Assembly: GCA_002842215.1 (NCBI GenBank) | Contig: PHCC01000024.1 | Location: 1 to 64,000, forward strand | Direction: 5' to 3' | Length of the DNA: 64,000 nucleotides | Origin: Betaproteobacteria bacterium HGW-Betaproteobacteria-9 | Lineage (GTDB): Bacteria; Pseudomonadota; Gammaproteobacteria; Burkholderiales; Burkholderiaceae_C | In this document: piece after piece, positions 8,439-17,875 of the stretch | How the letters are laid out: each line of letters begins with the position of its first letter | Position numbering within the stretch: position 1 is the first letter of the stretch | Program-made: the position numbers and the translations under genes | Notes under the pieces: model-generated | What the model was told of the DNA's origin: nothing | Seen by the model: the letters and a program-made list of their open reading frames with translations, nothing else | Databases searched by the model: none

Positions 8439-10241
8439 ATGCGCAGCCTGTTCGGTAACCTGCACACGCCGTCGAGTTTCTCCCCCCTCAGTGGTCAGCC
8501 ACCGGGACGCCCTGCCCGTGGCAGCGGCCTGTTCTGGCTGGTGATCTGTGTGTTGGCCGGTTGGCTGCAGGCGGCTGCCCTGGCCTGGCCCGTGCGCGGC
8601 TGGAGCCCGCCGGGCCTGTCGCCCGGCGAGCCCAGTGGCTGGCTGCAGATCGGATCGCTGGCGTTGCTGGTGCTGGCCCTGCTGCATGTGCACCAGGTGC
8701 GCCAGGGCGTCTGGCGCGCCTGGGTGTTTGCCACCGCCTGGCTGGCCTCGACCTTCTGGTGGTTGTTTGTTTCCATGCACACCTATGGCGGCCTGCCAGC
8801 CTGGCTGGCGGCGCTGGCGGTGGTGGTGCTGGCGGGTCTGCTGGCGCTCTATTACGCGCTGGCGGCGGGCCTGATGTGCGCGCTGGCACCGCGTTCTCGC
8901 TTTCGACAGGCCTGGATGTTCGCGGCGCTCTGGACCCTGGCCGAGCTCGCGCGCGGTCGCTGGCTGACCGGGTTCCCCTGGGGCGCCGGCGGCTACGCCC
9001 AGGTCGACCTGATGGCGGCATGGGCACCATGGGTCGGGGTGTACGGCATGGGCGCGATCGCCGCGCTGCTGGCCTACACGCTCGCGGTGGGGTTGTCGGT
9101 GCTGGGGGCATGGGTGCACAGCGCCATGGTTGCTCCCACGCGCCGACCCGGTGCCCCGGAGCCCGTGCGCTGGTACCACCGGCGAGGCCGCGCGCTGACT
9201 GCCGTTCAGGCGGTCGCCGGAGCGGTGTTGCTGTTCGCGCTGTTGTCGAGCGTGCTGTGGGGTCGCGCGTGGCGCGACCAGGGCCAGCGCGACACCACCG
9301 CCCATGGTGAACTCCGGGTCTGGCTGCTGCAGGGCAATATCGCCCAGGATCAGAAATTCGAACCCGGCACCGGTGTCGCCCAGGCCTTGCGCTGGTACCC
9401 GGAACAGATCGCCGTGGCGGCCGAGGCGGCGCGTGTCGACACGTTGCGCGGGCCGCAGCTGGTGGTGGCACCCGAAACCGCGTTGCCGATGTTGCCCGAT
9501 CAACTGGGTGACGCGTTCTGGCAACCGCTGCTGCGAGGGCTGTCGCAACCGGGTGCCTCGATGGGTGCGTTGCTGGGTCTGCCACTGGGCAGCTACGAGC
9601 AGGGTTACACCAACTCAGCTTGGGGTATTGAGCCGGGCACCGCCGCGGCACCACAACCCGGCGGGTTTTTTCGCTACGACAAACACCATCTCGTGCCTTT
9701 CGGCGAATTCATCCCGCCCATGTTCCGCTGGTTCACCGACCTGATGCGCATTCCCCTGGGCGACTTCAACCGTGGCGCACTGGCGCAGCCCGCCTGGTCC
9801 TGGGCCGGGCAGCGCATCGCGCCCAACATCTGCTACGAAGACCTGTTCGGCGAAGAACTGGCAGCCTCGTTCCAGAACCCCGATGCGGCCCCCACCGTGC
9901 TGGTCAACCTGAGCAATATCGCCTGGTTTGGTGACTCCGTAGCGATCGACCAGCACCTACAGATCTCGCGCCTGCGCGCCCTGGAGCTGGGGCGGCCCAT
10001 GCTGCGCGCCACCAACACCGGCGCCACCGCGGTCATCAACCACCGCGGCGAAGTCACACACCAACTGCCGCGCCTCACCCGTGGCCGGCTGGAGGCCGTG
10101 GTCGAAGGGCGCAGCGGCAGCACGCCGTTCGCCCGGTGGGCCGGGCGCTGGGGTCTTTGGCCCGCCTGGGTGGCGTGCCTGACCGTGGTCGCGCTGCTGG
10201 CCAGCCGCAGACCCCGGCGTCGCCGCGCGCGCGGCGCCTGA
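8439..10241 (+). CDS. lnt: Apolipoprotein N-acyltransferase
   Basis: A 600-residue inner-membrane enzyme that N-acylates the N-terminal cysteine of lipoproteins, the last step of lipoprotein maturation. The N-terminal half contains several hydrophobic helices, and the C-terminal half is a nitrilase-like domain. The catalytic triad motifs are present: Glu in VVAPETALP (about residue 346), Lys in YDKHHLVPFGEF (about 414) and Cys in APNICYEDLFG (about 465). A last hydrophobic helix precedes an arginine-rich C-terminus. It is somewhat longer than usual (about 510-550), with a non-conserved N-terminal stretch, so the true start may be further in. It follows corC closely. The region behind it (10242-10364) holds a GGGG/CCCC hairpin and a possible -10 element TAAAAT (10272-10277) for glyQ. 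Confidence 0.93.
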   Translation: MRSLFGNLHTPSSFSPLSGQPPGRPARGSGLFWLVICVLAGWLQAAALAWPVRGWSPPGLSPGEPSGWLQIGSLALLVLALLHVHQVRQGVWRAWVFATAWLASTFWWLFVSMHTYGGLPAWLAALAVVVLAGLLALYYALAAGLMCALAPRSRFRQAWMFAALWTLAELARGRWLTGFPWGAGGYAQVDLMAAWAPWVGVYGMGAIAALLAYTLAVGLSVLGAWVHSAMVAPTRRPGAPEPVRWYHRRGRALTAVQAVAGAVLLFALLSSVLWGRAWRDQGQRDTTAHGELRVWLLQGNIAQDQKFEPGTGVAQALRWYPEQIAVAAEAARVDTLRGPQLVVAPETALPMLPDQLGDAFWQPLLRGLSQPGASMGALLGLPLGSYEQGYTNSAWGIEPGTAAAPQPGGFFRYDKHHLVPFGEFIPPMFRWFTDLMRIPLGDFNRGALAQPAWSWAGQRIAPNICYEDLFGEELAASFQNPDAAPTVLVNLSNIAWFGDSVAIDQHLQISRLRALELGRPMLRATNTGATAVINHRGEVTHQLPRLTRGRLEAVVEGRSGSTPFARWAGRWGLWPAWVACLTVVALLASRRPRRRRARGA

Positions 10242-10364
10242 AGGCGTCCACGGCCAGGGGCTGGCGCCCCGTAAAATCCAGCTTCTGCGCAGTGCGCCCC
10301 TCCGGGCAACTGCCTCCTGCTCCCAGAACATTTCCGGCCCGGACTTCGCACCGGCCCCTCCCGC

Positions 10365-11309
10365 ATGTTGACCTTCCAGCAAATCATTCTGAAACTGCAG
10401 TCCTATTGGGACGCCCAGGGCTGCGCGCTGCTGCAGCCTTACGACATGGAGGTCGGGGCCGGCACCAGCCACACCGCCACCTTCCTGCGCGCGCTTGGCC
10501 CCGAGCCCTGGAAGGCTGCCTACGTGCAGCCCAGCCGCCGCCCGAAAGACGGCCGCTACGGCGAGAACCCCAACCGCCTTCAGCACTACTACCAATATCA
10601 AGTCGTGCTCAAGCCAGCGCCCAGCAACATCCTGGAGCTCTACCTGGGCTCGCTCGAAGCCCTGGGCTTCGACCTGAAGAAGAACGACATACGCTTCGTC
10701 GAAGACGACTGGGAGAACCCCACGCTGGGCGCCTGGGGCCTGGGCTGGGAGGTCTGGTTGAACGGCATGGAAGTCACGCAGTTCACCTACTTCCAGCAGG
10801 TGGGCGGCATCGACTGCAAACCCATCACCGGCGAGATCACCTACGGCCTGGAGCGCCTGGCCATGTACCTGCAGGGCGTGGACAACGTCTACGACCTGGT
10901 GTGGACGAACCGTGCCGATGGCTCCAAACTCAGCTACGGCGACGTTTACCTGCAAAACGAAAAAGAACAGTCGGCCTACAACTTCGAACACTCGGACGCC
11001 GACTTCCTGTTCACCGCCTTCAGCGCGCACGAGAAGCAGGCCAAACATTTGATGGAGCAGCAGCTCGCGCTGCCGGCCTACGAGCAGGTTCTGAAGTGCG
11101 CGCACAGCTTCAACCTGCTGGACGCGCGCGGCGCCATCAGCGTGACCGAGCGCGCCGCCTACATTGGCCGCATCCGCGACCTTGCACGCAAGGTCGCGCG
11201 CAGTTACCTCGACAGCCGTGCCCGTCTGGGCTTCCCCATGGCGCCCAAGGCCTGGAGCGACGAAGTGCTGGCCGAACTGGCCAAAGCCGAACACAAGAAA
11301 GCCGCGTGA
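10365..11309 (+). CDS. glyQ: Glycyl-tRNA synthetase alpha subunit
   Basis: A 314-residue class II aminoacyl-tRNA synthetase subunit of the bacterial alpha2-beta2 type, which activates glycine and charges tRNA-Gly with the beta subunit encoded next. The family opening [18 protein letters not shown] and the [21 protein letters not shown] block are present, as are [16 protein letters not shown] (motif 2 region) and the [18 protein letters not shown] [13 protein letters not shown] motif 3. Length matches the family (about 300). It is separated from glyS by 15 bases, so they are co-transcribed. The start ATG at 10365 coincides with the conserved N-terminus. Confidence 0.97.
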   Translation: MLTFQQIILKLQSYWDAQGCALLQPYDMEVGAGTSHTATFLRALGPEPWKAAYVQPSRRPKDGRYGENPNRLQHYYQYQVVLKPAPSNILELYLGSLEALGFDLKKNDIRFVEDDWENPTLGAWGLGWEVWLNGMEVTQFTYFQQVGGIDCKPITGEITYGLERLAMYLQGVDNVYDLVWTNRADGSKLSYGDVYLQNEKEQSAYNFEHSDADFLFTAFSAHEKQAKHLMEQQLALPAYEQVLKCAHSFNLLDARGAISVTERAAYIGRIRDLARKVARSYLDSRARLGFPMAPKAWSDEVLAELAKAEHKKAA

Positions 11310-11324
11310 GTCGGAGAAACAAGA

Positions 11325-13445
11325 ATGACAACCAAGAACCTCCTCGTCGAACTGTTTGTGGAAGAGCTGCCGCCCAAGGCACTCAAGAAGTTGGGCGACG
11401 CCTTTGCAGGCGTGTTATTTGAACAACTCAAGGCCCTGGGTCTGACGGCTGCCGACTCGGCCCTGACACCCTTCGCCTCGCCGCGCCGACTGGCCGCGCA
11501 CGTGACCGCCGTGGCCGCGCGCGCGGCCGACAAGGCCGTTTCGCAAAAACTCATGCCAGTGAGCGTGGGCCTGGACGCGAACGGCCAGCCCACGCCCGCG
11601 CTGCTCAAGCGCCTGGGGGCGCTGGGGGCCGACGCCTCGGCCGTGGCCGGCTTGAAGCGTGCGCCCGACGGCAAGGCCGAAGCGCTGTTCTACGACAGCG
11701 TGGTGCCCGGCGTGGACCTGACCGCCGGTCTGCAGAAGGCGCTCGATGAAGCCATCGCCAAGCTGCCCATCCCCAAAGTCATGAGCTACCAGCTCGAAAC
11801 CGACTGCGAACAACCCGGCTGGACCAGCGTGCATTTTGTGCGCCCGGCGCACGGCCTGGTGGCGCTGCATGGCAGCGACGTGGTGCCGGTGAAAGCGCTG
11901 GGGCTCCGGGCCGGCAACGCCACCCAGGGCCACCGCTTTGAAGCGGCCAAGTCGCCCGTGCTGCTGGCCGACGCCGACAGCTACGCCCAGACCTTGCTGA
12001 GCGATGGCTCGGTGATCGCCAGTTTCAACGACCGCCGCTTCGCCATCGTGCAGCAGCTCGCCCAGGCCGCCGAGCGCCTGGGCCCGGGCTACGAGGTGCT
12101 GATGGACGAGGCCCTGCTGGACGAAGTGACCGCGCTGGTGGAGCGGCCCAACGTGCTGACCTGCGGCTTCGAGGAGCACTTCCTGGAAGTGCCGCAGGAG
12201 TGCCTGATCCTCACGATGAAGGCCAACCAGAAGTACTTCCCGCTGGTGGACACCCACGGCAAGCTGACCAACCGGTTCCTGGTGGTGAGCAACATCAGCC
12301 CCGACGACGCCAGCGCCGTGATCGGTGGCAACGAGCGTGTGGTGCGCCCGCGCCTGGCCGACGCCAAGTTCTTCTTTGACCAGGACCGCAAGAAGACGCT
12401 GGAAAGCCGGGTCGAGGGCCTGGGCAAGGTGGTCTATCACAACAAGCTGGGCACGCAGGGCGAGCGCGTGGAGCGCGTGCGCGCCATCGCCCGCGCCATC
12501 GGCCAGCAACTCGGTGGCGATGTGCTGGCACAGAGCGCCGACACCGCGGCCCAACTGGCCAAGATCGACCTGCTGACCGACATGGTGGGCGAGTTCCCCG
12601 AGCTGCAGGGCATCATGGGCGGCTACTACGCGCGCCACGACGGCCTCTCCGAAGACATCGCCTTCGCGATCGAGGACCACTACAAGCCGCGCTTTGCGGG
12701 CGACGAACTGCCACGCACGATGACCGGTGTGGTGGTGGCGCTGGCTGACAAGCTGGAAACGCTGGTGGGCATGTTCGGCATCGGCAACCTGCCGACCGGC
12801 GACAAGGACCCGTTTGCGCTGCGGCGGCATGCGCTGGGCGTGATCCGCATGCTGGTGGAGAAGGACTTGCCGCTGGAGTTGACCGCACTGCTGGCTGCCG
12901 CCGCGCCCGCGTTTGGCGACAAGATCACCGACGCCACCGGCGCCTTGACCGATTTCATCTACGACCGTCTCGCGGGTGGCCTGCGCGAGCAGGGTGCCAG
13001 CGCCCAGGAAGTCGACGCCGTGTTGGCCCTGCGCCCGCAGCGCCTGGCCGACGTGAGCCAGCGCCTGCAGGCCGTGCGCGCCTTCGCCGCGCTGCCTGCA
13101 GCAGCGGCGCTGGCGGCCGCCAACAAGCGCATTGGCAACATCCTCAAGAAGTCCGAAGGCGAGGGCGCCGCGGTACAGGAATCTCGCCTGGTCGAAGCGG
13201 CCGAAAAAGACCTGTTCGCCGCCATGCAGAAGACCGTGCCGGCGGCCGACGCCGAGTTCGCCAACGGAGATTACACCGCTTCGCTGATGACCCTCGCCGC
13301 GCTGCGCGCGCCGGTTGACGCATTCTTCGACGGCGTGATGGTGAACGCCGAAGACCCGGCGCTCAAGGCCAACCGTCTGGGCCTGCTCAAGCAGCTGCAC
13401 GAAGCCATGAACCGCGTGGCCGACCTGTCGCGCCTGGCCGCGTGA
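11325..13445 (+). CDS. glyS: Glycyl-tRNA synthetase beta subunit
   Basis: A 706-residue beta subunit of the tetrameric glycyl-tRNA synthetase; it binds tRNA-Gly and is needed for charging. Recognisable family blocks are LLVELFVEELPPKALKKL at the N-terminus, FASPRRLAAHVT, ECLILTMKANQKYFPL, FLVVSNI, RPRLADAKFFFDQDRKK, LGTQGERVERV and, in the HD-like region, GGYYARHDGLSEDIAFAIEDHYKPRFAGDELP. The C-terminal anticodon-binding-like domain is complete (length about 690-710 in relatives). It lies directly after glyQ and 28 bases before gmhB. Confidence 0.97.
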   Translation: MTTKNLLVELFVEELPPKALKKLGDAFAGVLFEQLKALGLTAADSALTPFASPRRLAAHVTAVAARAADKAVSQKLMPVSVGLDANGQPTPALLKRLGALGADASAVAGLKRAPDGKAEALFYDSVVPGVDLTAGLQKALDEAIAKLPIPKVMSYQLETDCEQPGWTSVHFVRPAHGLVALHGSDVVPVKALGLRAGNATQGHRFEAAKSPVLLADADSYAQTLLSDGSVIASFNDRRFAIVQQLAQAAERLGPGYEVLMDEALLDEVTALVERPNVLTCGFEEHFLEVPQECLILTMKANQKYFPLVDTHGKLTNRFLVVSNISPDDASAVIGGNERVVRPRLADAKFFFDQDRKKTLESRVEGLGKVVYHNKLGTQGERVERVRAIARAIGQQLGGDVLAQSADTAAQLAKIDLLTDMVGEFPELQGIMGGYYARHDGLSEDIAFAIEDHYKPRFAGDELPRTMTGVVVALADKLETLVGMFGIGNLPTGDKDPFALRRHALGVIRMLVEKDLPLELTALLAAAAPAFGDKITDATGALTDFIYDRLAGGLREQGASAQEVDAVLALRPQRLADVSQRLQAVRAFAALPAAAALAAANKRIGNILKKSEGEGAAVQESRLVEAAEKDLFAAMQKTVPAADAEFANGDYTASLMTLAALRAPVDAFFDGVMVNAEDPALKANRLGLLKQLHEAMNRVADLSRLAA

Positions 13446-13473
13446 GTCCCACACCCTCATCACGGAGCCGGTC

Positions 13474-14079
13474 ATGAAACTGCTGATCCTCGACCGCGAC
13501 GGCACGCTCAACCGCAGCCGCGACGACTACGTGGCCTCGCCCGACGAGTGGGAGGCCCTGCCCGGTGCGCTCGAAGCCGTGGCGCGGCTCAACCAGGGCG
13601 GCTGGCGCGTGGTGCTGGCGACCAACCAGAGCGGGATCGGCCGGGGCCTGTTTGACATGGCTTCGCTCAACGCCATTCACGCCAAGATGCACCGCCAGTT
13701 GGCGGCCGCAGGCGCGCGGGTGGAAGCGGTGTTTTTCTGTCCGCACGCACCTGAAGACGCCTGCCACTGCCGCAAGCCTTTGCCGGGTCTTTTTGAGCAG
13801 ATTGGCGTGCGGTTCGGCGTGCCGCTGATGGGTGTTCCCGTGGCGGGCAATGCGCTGCGCCACGTGCAGGCCGGCAGCGCCGCTGGCTGCACCCCGCATT
13901 TGCTGCTGACCGGCAAGTCCGAGCACCTGCGCGGGCGCGCCGGTCCGGGCGCCGAGGCCGATCTGGCCATGCTGCACCCCCATCTGCCGTCGGGCACCCG
14001 GCTGCACGATGACCTGCCCGCCTTTGCCGAATGGCTGCTGGCGCAGGAGTTGCTCCAAACTGAACCCCCTTCTCCATGA
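13474..14079 (+). CDS. gmhB: D-glycero-beta-D-manno-heptose 1,7-bisphosphate phosphatase
   Basis: A 201-residue HAD-superfamily phosphatase of the GmhB type, which removes the C7 phosphate from heptose bisphosphate in ADP-heptose synthesis for the LPS inner core. The catalytic motif LDRDGTLN (D7, D9) opens the protein, ATNQSGIGRGL gives motif II, and the zinc-binding loop CPHAPEDACHCRKP with its Cys/His ligands is typical of GmhB. The Asp of motif IV (usually GDxxxD) is less clear: the region reads MGVPVAGNALRHVQAG, so one family residue seems changed. It overlaps plsC by four bases (ATGA), indicating translational coupling. The downstream lipid A/phospholipid context fits an envelope operon. 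Confidence 0.87.
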   Translation: MKLLILDRDGTLNRSRDDYVASPDEWEALPGALEAVARLNQGGWRVVLATNQSGIGRGLFDMASLNAIHAKMHRQLAAAGARVEAVFFCPHAPEDACHCRKPLPGLFEQIGVRFGVPLMGVPVAGNALRHVQAGSAAGCTPHLLLTGKSEHLRGRAGPGAEADLAMLHPHLPSGTRLHDDLPAFAEWLLAQELLQTEPPSP

Positions 14080-14834
14080 TCGTCGTCAACTTCCTGCGTG
14101 CCGTTCTGCATCTTCTGTTCATGGTGGTGACCGTGATTCCGTGGGCGCTGGCGGTGGTGATCGCCGCACCGTTCATGAAGCCCGACCGGATCTACTGGAT
14201 GTGCGCGCGCTGGCTCAAGCTGGCGGTGGACGGTGGCACGGTGATCCTGGGCATTCGCAACCAGGTGATCGGTTTCGAGAACCTGCCGGTGGGCAGCACG
14301 GCGCCCGCGGTGCTGCTGGTCAAGCACCAGTCGCTCTGGGAGACCTTCAGCATGGCCGCGCTGATGCCGCACCCGCTGGCCTTTGTCTTCAAGAAGGAGC
14401 TGCTGAAGGTGCCGTTTTTCGGCTGGGCCATGGCGCGCATGGACATGATCCACATTGATCGGGCCGACGGTGCGCGCGCCTTTGCGAAGGTGGTGCAGCA
14501 AGGGCAGCGGCTGCTGGACCAGGGCACCTGGGTGATCATGTTTCCCGAAGGCACGCGGATTCCCCGCGGCGAGAAGGGTACGTACAAGAGCGGCGGCACC
14601 CGGCTCGCGATCCGCACCGGTGCACCGGTGATCCCGGTCGCCGTGACCTCGGCCAAGTGCTGGCCGCGCAAGGCCTTCATCAAGACGCCCGGCGTGGTGG
14701 AGTTTTCGATCGGCAAGCCGATCCCCAGCGCGGGCCGTCAGCCGGATGAGCTGATGCGCGAGGTGGAGGACTGGATCGAGACCGAGATGCGGCGCCTCGA
14801 TCCCACGGCTTACCCCGTGCCTGCCAACGATTGA
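14076..14834 (+). CDS. plsC: 1-acyl-sn-glycerol-3-phosphate acyltransferase
   Basis: A 252-residue membrane-associated acyltransferase that makes phosphatidic acid from lysophosphatidate. A hydrophobic N-terminal segment (about residues 5-30) precedes the acyltransferase domain with motif I KHQSLWET (HX4E rather than HX4D), FKKELLKVPFFGWAM (motif II region), FPEGTRIPRG (motif III) and VPVIPVAVTSAKCWPRK-type motif IV. The HX4E form is common in betaproteobacterial PlsC as far as I recall. Its ATG overlaps the gmhB stop codon (ATGA) and its TGA lies 8 bases before the peptidase gene, so these genes form a tight operon of envelope functions. Confidence 0.92.
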   Translation: MIVVNFLRAVLHLLFMVVTVIPWALAVVIAAPFMKPDRIYWMCARWLKLAVDGGTVILGIRNQVIGFENLPVGSTAPAVLLVKHQSLWETFSMAALMPHPLAFVFKKELLKVPFFGWAMARMDMIHIDRADGARAFAKVVQQGQRLLDQGTWVIMFPEGTRIPRGEKGTYKSGGTRLAIRTGAPVIPVAVTSAKCWPRKAFIKTPGVVEFSIGKPIPSAGRQPDELMREVEDWIETEMRRLDPTAYPVPAND

Positions 14835-14842
14835 CGACCGCC

Positions 14843-15748
14843 ATGCAGCGCTTCGTGCAACTGGCGCTTGATTTCCTGACCGGGCCTGAGCCCGTGGTGC
14901 TGTCCCAGCCACCTGCGCCGGTGGCGAAGCCCCGACCCGCGGCATCGCCCGCCGAACCGTTGAGCGAGGTGTTCCAGCCCGGTACCTGGCACCACCCTCG
15001 CGCCAACCGCCTGTTGAAGCTGGGCAGTTGCGATGTGGCTTACGAATTCAAGCGCGGCAAGCGCCGCACCATCGGCCTGTCGGTCGGGCCCGATGGCCTG
15101 AGCGTGAGTGCGCCGCGCTGGACGCCGGTGGGCGAGGTCGAAGCCTTGCTGCACGACAAGGCCGGCTGGGTGCTGGAGAAACTGCAGAACGCCCGTCAGC
15201 GCGCCGGGGAGCTGGCGCAGGCGCGAACCGTCTGGGCCAATGACGCCGAGCTGGATTTCCTGGGTCAGCGCTTGCGCCTGGTGCTCGATCCGACGCACGG
15301 CTTCGCGCAGGTCGGCGCTGTTCTGGAGCTGGCCGCCATCGACGCGCCCGATGCCGTGGGCGCCCTCCGGCTGGGGCTGGCCCACAACGCCACCGAGGTC
15401 CAGATCCGCGACGCGGCGCAGGCCTGGCTGATGCGCCAGGCCAAGCGCGTGTTTGCGGAGCGGCTCGATCATTTCTCGCCGCTGCTGGGTGTGCGCTACG
15501 AAAAATTGCGCCTGTCCAGCGCCGGCACGCGCTGGGGCAGCGCCAGTGCCGACGGCACCATCCGGCTGAACTGGCGGCTGATCCACCTGAAGATGGAGAT
15601 GGTGGACTACGTCGTGGTGCACGAGCTCAGCCACCTGCGCCACATGGACCACAGCCCGCAGTTCTGGGACGTGGTGGCGAGCGTGATGCCGGACCACATG
15701 GCCCGGCGGCGCGCGCTCAAGCGGGCTGCGGTGCCGCTCGGCGAGTGA
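14843..15748 (+). CDS. YgjP-like M48-type zinc metallopeptidase (DUF45)
   Basis: A 301-residue protein whose C-terminal half is a YgjP/DUF45 metallopeptidase domain. The zinc-binding HExxH motif is in VVVHELSHLRHMDHSPQFW, with the third ligand His probably at the DHSPQFW segment. The preceding LRLSSAGTRWGSASADGTIRLNWRL block is the family signature CxSRWGSCSxxGxIxLN in a diverged form. The N-terminal approximately 60 residues are proline-rich and variable. The ATG at 14843 (MQRFVQLAL) is chosen over an in-frame TTG at 14831 that overlaps plsC. The gene ends 3 bases from the convergent MBL gene. Confidence 0.85.
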   Translation: MQRFVQLALDFLTGPEPVVLSQPPAPVAKPRPAASPAEPLSEVFQPGTWHHPRANRLLKLGSCDVAYEFKRGKRRTIGLSVGPDGLSVSAPRWTPVGEVEALLHDKAGWVLEKLQNARQRAGELAQARTVWANDAELDFLGQRLRLVLDPTHGFAQVGAVLELAAIDAPDAVGALRLGLAHNATEVQIRDAAQAWLMRQAKRVFAERLDHFSPLLGVRYEKLRLSSAGTRWGSASADGTIRLNWRLIHLKMEMVDYVVVHELSHLRHMDHSPQFWDVVASVMPDHMARRRALKRAAVPLGE

Positions 15749-15751
15749 GTC

Positions 15752-16822
15752 TCAAACGGCCTTGAAGCGGTAGATGCCCTCGGCATCGCGTTCTCGCCGC
15801 ACCTGGCCGCCAAACCACAGCCGGTGCAGGTGCGCCACCGCTTCGCCCATGGCGAAGGTCGTCTGGTGCAGGTCCAGTTCGCGCTGGAACAGCAACGGTA
15901 TGGCATCGGCGGCACTGGTGGGTCGCTCACGGCAGGCGTCGAGCAGTTCGTCCAGGCGTTCGGCGTGGTGGTCTTTCAGCTGCCGGATGCGCTCGTGCAG
16001 ACCGGTGAAGGGCTTGCCGTGTGAAGGCAGCACCAGCGTGGTCTCGGGCAGTGGCCGGTACTTGTCGAGCGAGTCCAGAAACAGCGTCAGCGCATCGCTC
16101 TCGGGTTCCATGTCGTACACGCTCACGTTGGTGCTGATGCGCGGCAACACCATGTCGCCGCTGATCAGCACCCGCAGTTCGTCGCAATAGAGCGCGATGT
16201 GTTCGGGCGCGTGGCCGTAACCGCTGATGCAGCGCCAGCCGCGTCTGCCGATGGTGACGGTCTGGCCGTCCATCAGGCGGCGGTAGCGCGGCGGAACCGT
16301 CGGCACCATGCCGGGGTAGTAACTGGCTCGGCCGCGGATCTTATCCAGGCTGTCGGGGTCGGTCATGCCGTGCGCCGCAAAAAAGTCGGCCGCACTGGCG
16401 CCACCGAAACCGGTCGTGCTTTGTGATCCGATCCGGGCCGAGTTGTAGTCGGTGGCGCTGATCCACAACATGCACGACCATTTTTCACACAGCCAGTGCG
16501 CCAGCCCGATGTGGTCCGGGTGCATGTGGGTGACGATCACGCGCAGGATGGGCAGGCCATCGAGTTCGTTGGCAAAGATCTGCTCCCACTGCGCCTTGGC
16601 TTCGTCGCGCGTGATGCAGCAGTCCACCACCGTCCAGCCCTCGCGGCCGTCCAGCGTATCGCGCAGCAGCCAGAGGTTGATGTGGTCCAGCGCAAACGGC
16701 AGCGCCATGCGGATCCACTTCACCCCCGGCGCCACTGTGAGCGCGTGGCCGGTTTCGGGCAGCGCGTTGCCCAGCGGGTAGTGCAGACGGGTTTCGAGCT
16801 GCTCTCGGGAGGGGGGATTCAT
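15752..16822 (-). CDS. MBL-fold hydrolase divergent from liuR
   Basis: A 356-residue metallo-beta-lactamase-fold protein. The metal site reads VTHMHPDHIGLAHW (HxHxDH), with a later His in SGYGHAPEHIALY, Asp in LISGDMVLPRIS and His in LPSHGKPF. The C-terminal 70 residues form a helical, winged-helix-like extension (RLDELLDACRERPTSAADAI ... TFAMGEAVAHLHRLWFGGQV), a pattern seen in LACTB2-like and other thioester-hydrolase-like MBL proteins. Divergent from liuR across a LiuR-type operator (16854-16873), it is likely part of the branched-chain acyl-CoA regulon, perhaps as an acyl-CoA thioesterase (inference). Start ATG at 16822; the upstream open frame would run through the operator. Confidence 0.85.
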   Translation of the reverse strand: MNPPSREQLETRLHYPLGNALPETGHALTVAPGVKWIRMALPFALDHINLWLLRDTLDGREGWTVVDCCITRDEAKAQWEQIFANELDGLPILRVIVTHMHPDHIGLAHWLCEKWSCMLWISATDYNSARIGSQSTTGFGGASAADFFAAHGMTDPDSLDKIRGRASYYPGMVPTVPPRYRRLMDGQTVTIGRRGWRCISGYGHAPEHIALYCDELRVLISGDMVLPRISTNVSVYDMEPESDALTLFLDSLDKYRPLPETTLVLPSHGKPFTGLHERIRQLKDHHAERLDELLDACRERPTSAADAIPLLFQRELDLHQTTFAMGEAVAHLHRLWFGGQVRRERDAEGIYRFKAV

Positions 16823-16853
16823 GCGCGGGTGGATTCCGTTAAGATGCCGACGA

Positions 16854-16873
16854 ATGACGTTAACGTAAACGTC
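16854..16873. promoter_or_regulatory. LiuR-type operator upstream of liuR and the MBL gene
   Basis: TGACGTTAACGTAAACGTCA is a 20-bp palindrome with one mismatched pair (9 of 10 positions symmetric). It lies between the divergent MBL hydrolase (start 16822) and the MerR-type regulator (start 16945). It matches the second site at 18588-18607 in 18 of 20 positions. The core ACGTnnACGT resembles the LiuR operators described for branched-chain amino acid degradation in proteobacteria (from memory). Confidence 0.75.
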
Positions 16874-16944
16874 AAGAGATGCAGGGCATTCTACGGAGCG
16901 GGGTCCCGATCCGGTGTCCGTTACCCGACAAGACCCCATCTGCC

Positions 16945-17361
16945 ATGGCGAGCAACCCGACCTACACCATCAGCGATCTGGCGCGCGAGTTCGACCTGAC
17001 CACGCGCGCGATCCGCTTTTACGAAGACATGGGCCTGCTGCAACCGCAGCGTGAAGGCCCGGGTGGGCGCAACCGGGTCTACAGTGCGCGCGATCGCACG
17101 CGCCTGAAGCTCACGCTGCGCGCCAAGCGCCTGGGGCTCTCGCTCACCGAGGCCAAGGACATCATCCAGATGTACGACAGCCCGCGCGACACCGGGCCGC
17201 AACTGCGCAAGTTCCTCACCGTGCTGGCCGAGCACAAGCGCCAGCTGGAAGAGCAGATGGCCGATCTGGTGGCCAACCTCGACGAGGTGAAGGTGCACGA
17301 GAAGGAAGCGCGGGCTTTGCTGGCCAAGGTGGACAAAACGACCAAGGCTGACAAGGTCTGA
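16945..17361 (+). CDS. liuR: MerR-family regulator of leucine/acyl-CoA catabolism (LiuR-like)
   Basis: A 138-residue MerR-family protein with an N-terminal winged helix-turn-helix (YTISDLAREFDLTTRAIRFYEDMGLL, about residues 7-32, then GGRNRVYSARDRTRLK) and a long coiled-coil dimerisation helix (about 80-125). The metal-binding Cys residues of metal-sensing MerR proteins are absent. The sequence and its surroundings match LiuR, which represses leucine and isovalerate degradation genes until an acyl-CoA accumulates (family knowledge). Matching operators are in its own upstream region and before the thioesterase/liuA transcript. The ATG at 16945 is used; the longer open frame covers upstream regulatory DNA. 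A small GGCTGC/GCAGCC hairpin (17396-17416) separates it from the convergent VOC gene. Confidence 0.88.
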   Translation: MASNPTYTISDLAREFDLTTRAIRFYEDMGLLQPQREGPGGRNRVYSARDRTRLKLTLRAKRLGLSLTEAKDIIQMYDSPRDTGPQLRKFLTVLAEHKRQLEEQMADLVANLDEVKVHEKEARALLAKVDKTTKADKV

Positions 17362-17416
17362 TGGGCTCCTGCTGCAAGGGCCGTGGCTTTCTACCGGCTG
17401 CGGCGCTGTTGCAGCC

Positions 17417-17854
17417 TCAAGCGGCGCCGCCAGCGGCCGCACCTTCGGCGTACTGACGCAGGAAGGCTTCGCTCGGCGGGATCGGCTGGATCACGTCGAT
17501 CATCACGCCATTCGGGTCCTGCACGATGAAATGGCGCTGGCCGAAGTCTTCGTCGCGCAACGCCAGCAGCATGGGCAGGCCCTGCGCCATGGCGCGCTGG
17601 TATTCGGCGTCCACATCCGCCACCTCGAAATTGAGCAGCAGGCCAGCGGCCTGATGGCCACGCCCTGCCTCGGGGATGGTGGCGTGGTCGCGGTCGAGGA
17701 TGGCCAGGTTGACCGACGCGTCTTCGGCGGACTGCAGGTGCACGTACCAGTCGCTGTCGAACTGGCGGGTGAAGCGGAAATGCGTTTCGTAGAAGCGGAC
17801 GGTCTCGGCCACGCGGTCGGTCATGAGAACGGGGTAGTACTGCGTCGATTTCAT
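17417..17854 (-). CDS. VOC-family (glyoxalase/bleomycin-resistance-like) protein
   Basis: A 145-residue single-domain-pair VOC protein beginning [22 protein letters not shown] and ending in the conserved [22 protein letters not shown] block. VOC proteins of this size dimerise and either use a divalent metal (isomerases, dioxygenases) or bind and sequester toxic compounds. The last helix runs into an alanine-rich tail. It is divergent from a TetR regulator, with palindromic sites between them, so it is probably the regulator's target; a role in detoxification is an inference. Substrate unknown. Confidence 0.85.
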   Translation of the reverse strand: MKSTQYYPVLMTDRVAETVRFYETHFRFTRQFDSDWYVHLQSAEDASVNLAILDRDHATIPEAGRGHQAAGLLLNFEVADVDAEYQRAMAQGLPMLLALRDEDFGQRHFIVQDPNGVMIDVIQPIPPSEAFLRQYAEGAAAGGAA

Positions 17855-17875
17855 GGCTGGGCTCCTGGGCGAAAA

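Noticed and set aside
7530..9548. A 672-residue minus-strand frame opposite corC and lnt.
   Set aside because: Antisense of conserved genes with intact catalytic motifs; no homology seen.
11415..13511. A 698-residue minus-strand frame opposite glyS.
   Set aside because: Antisense shadow of glyS; no recognisable motif.
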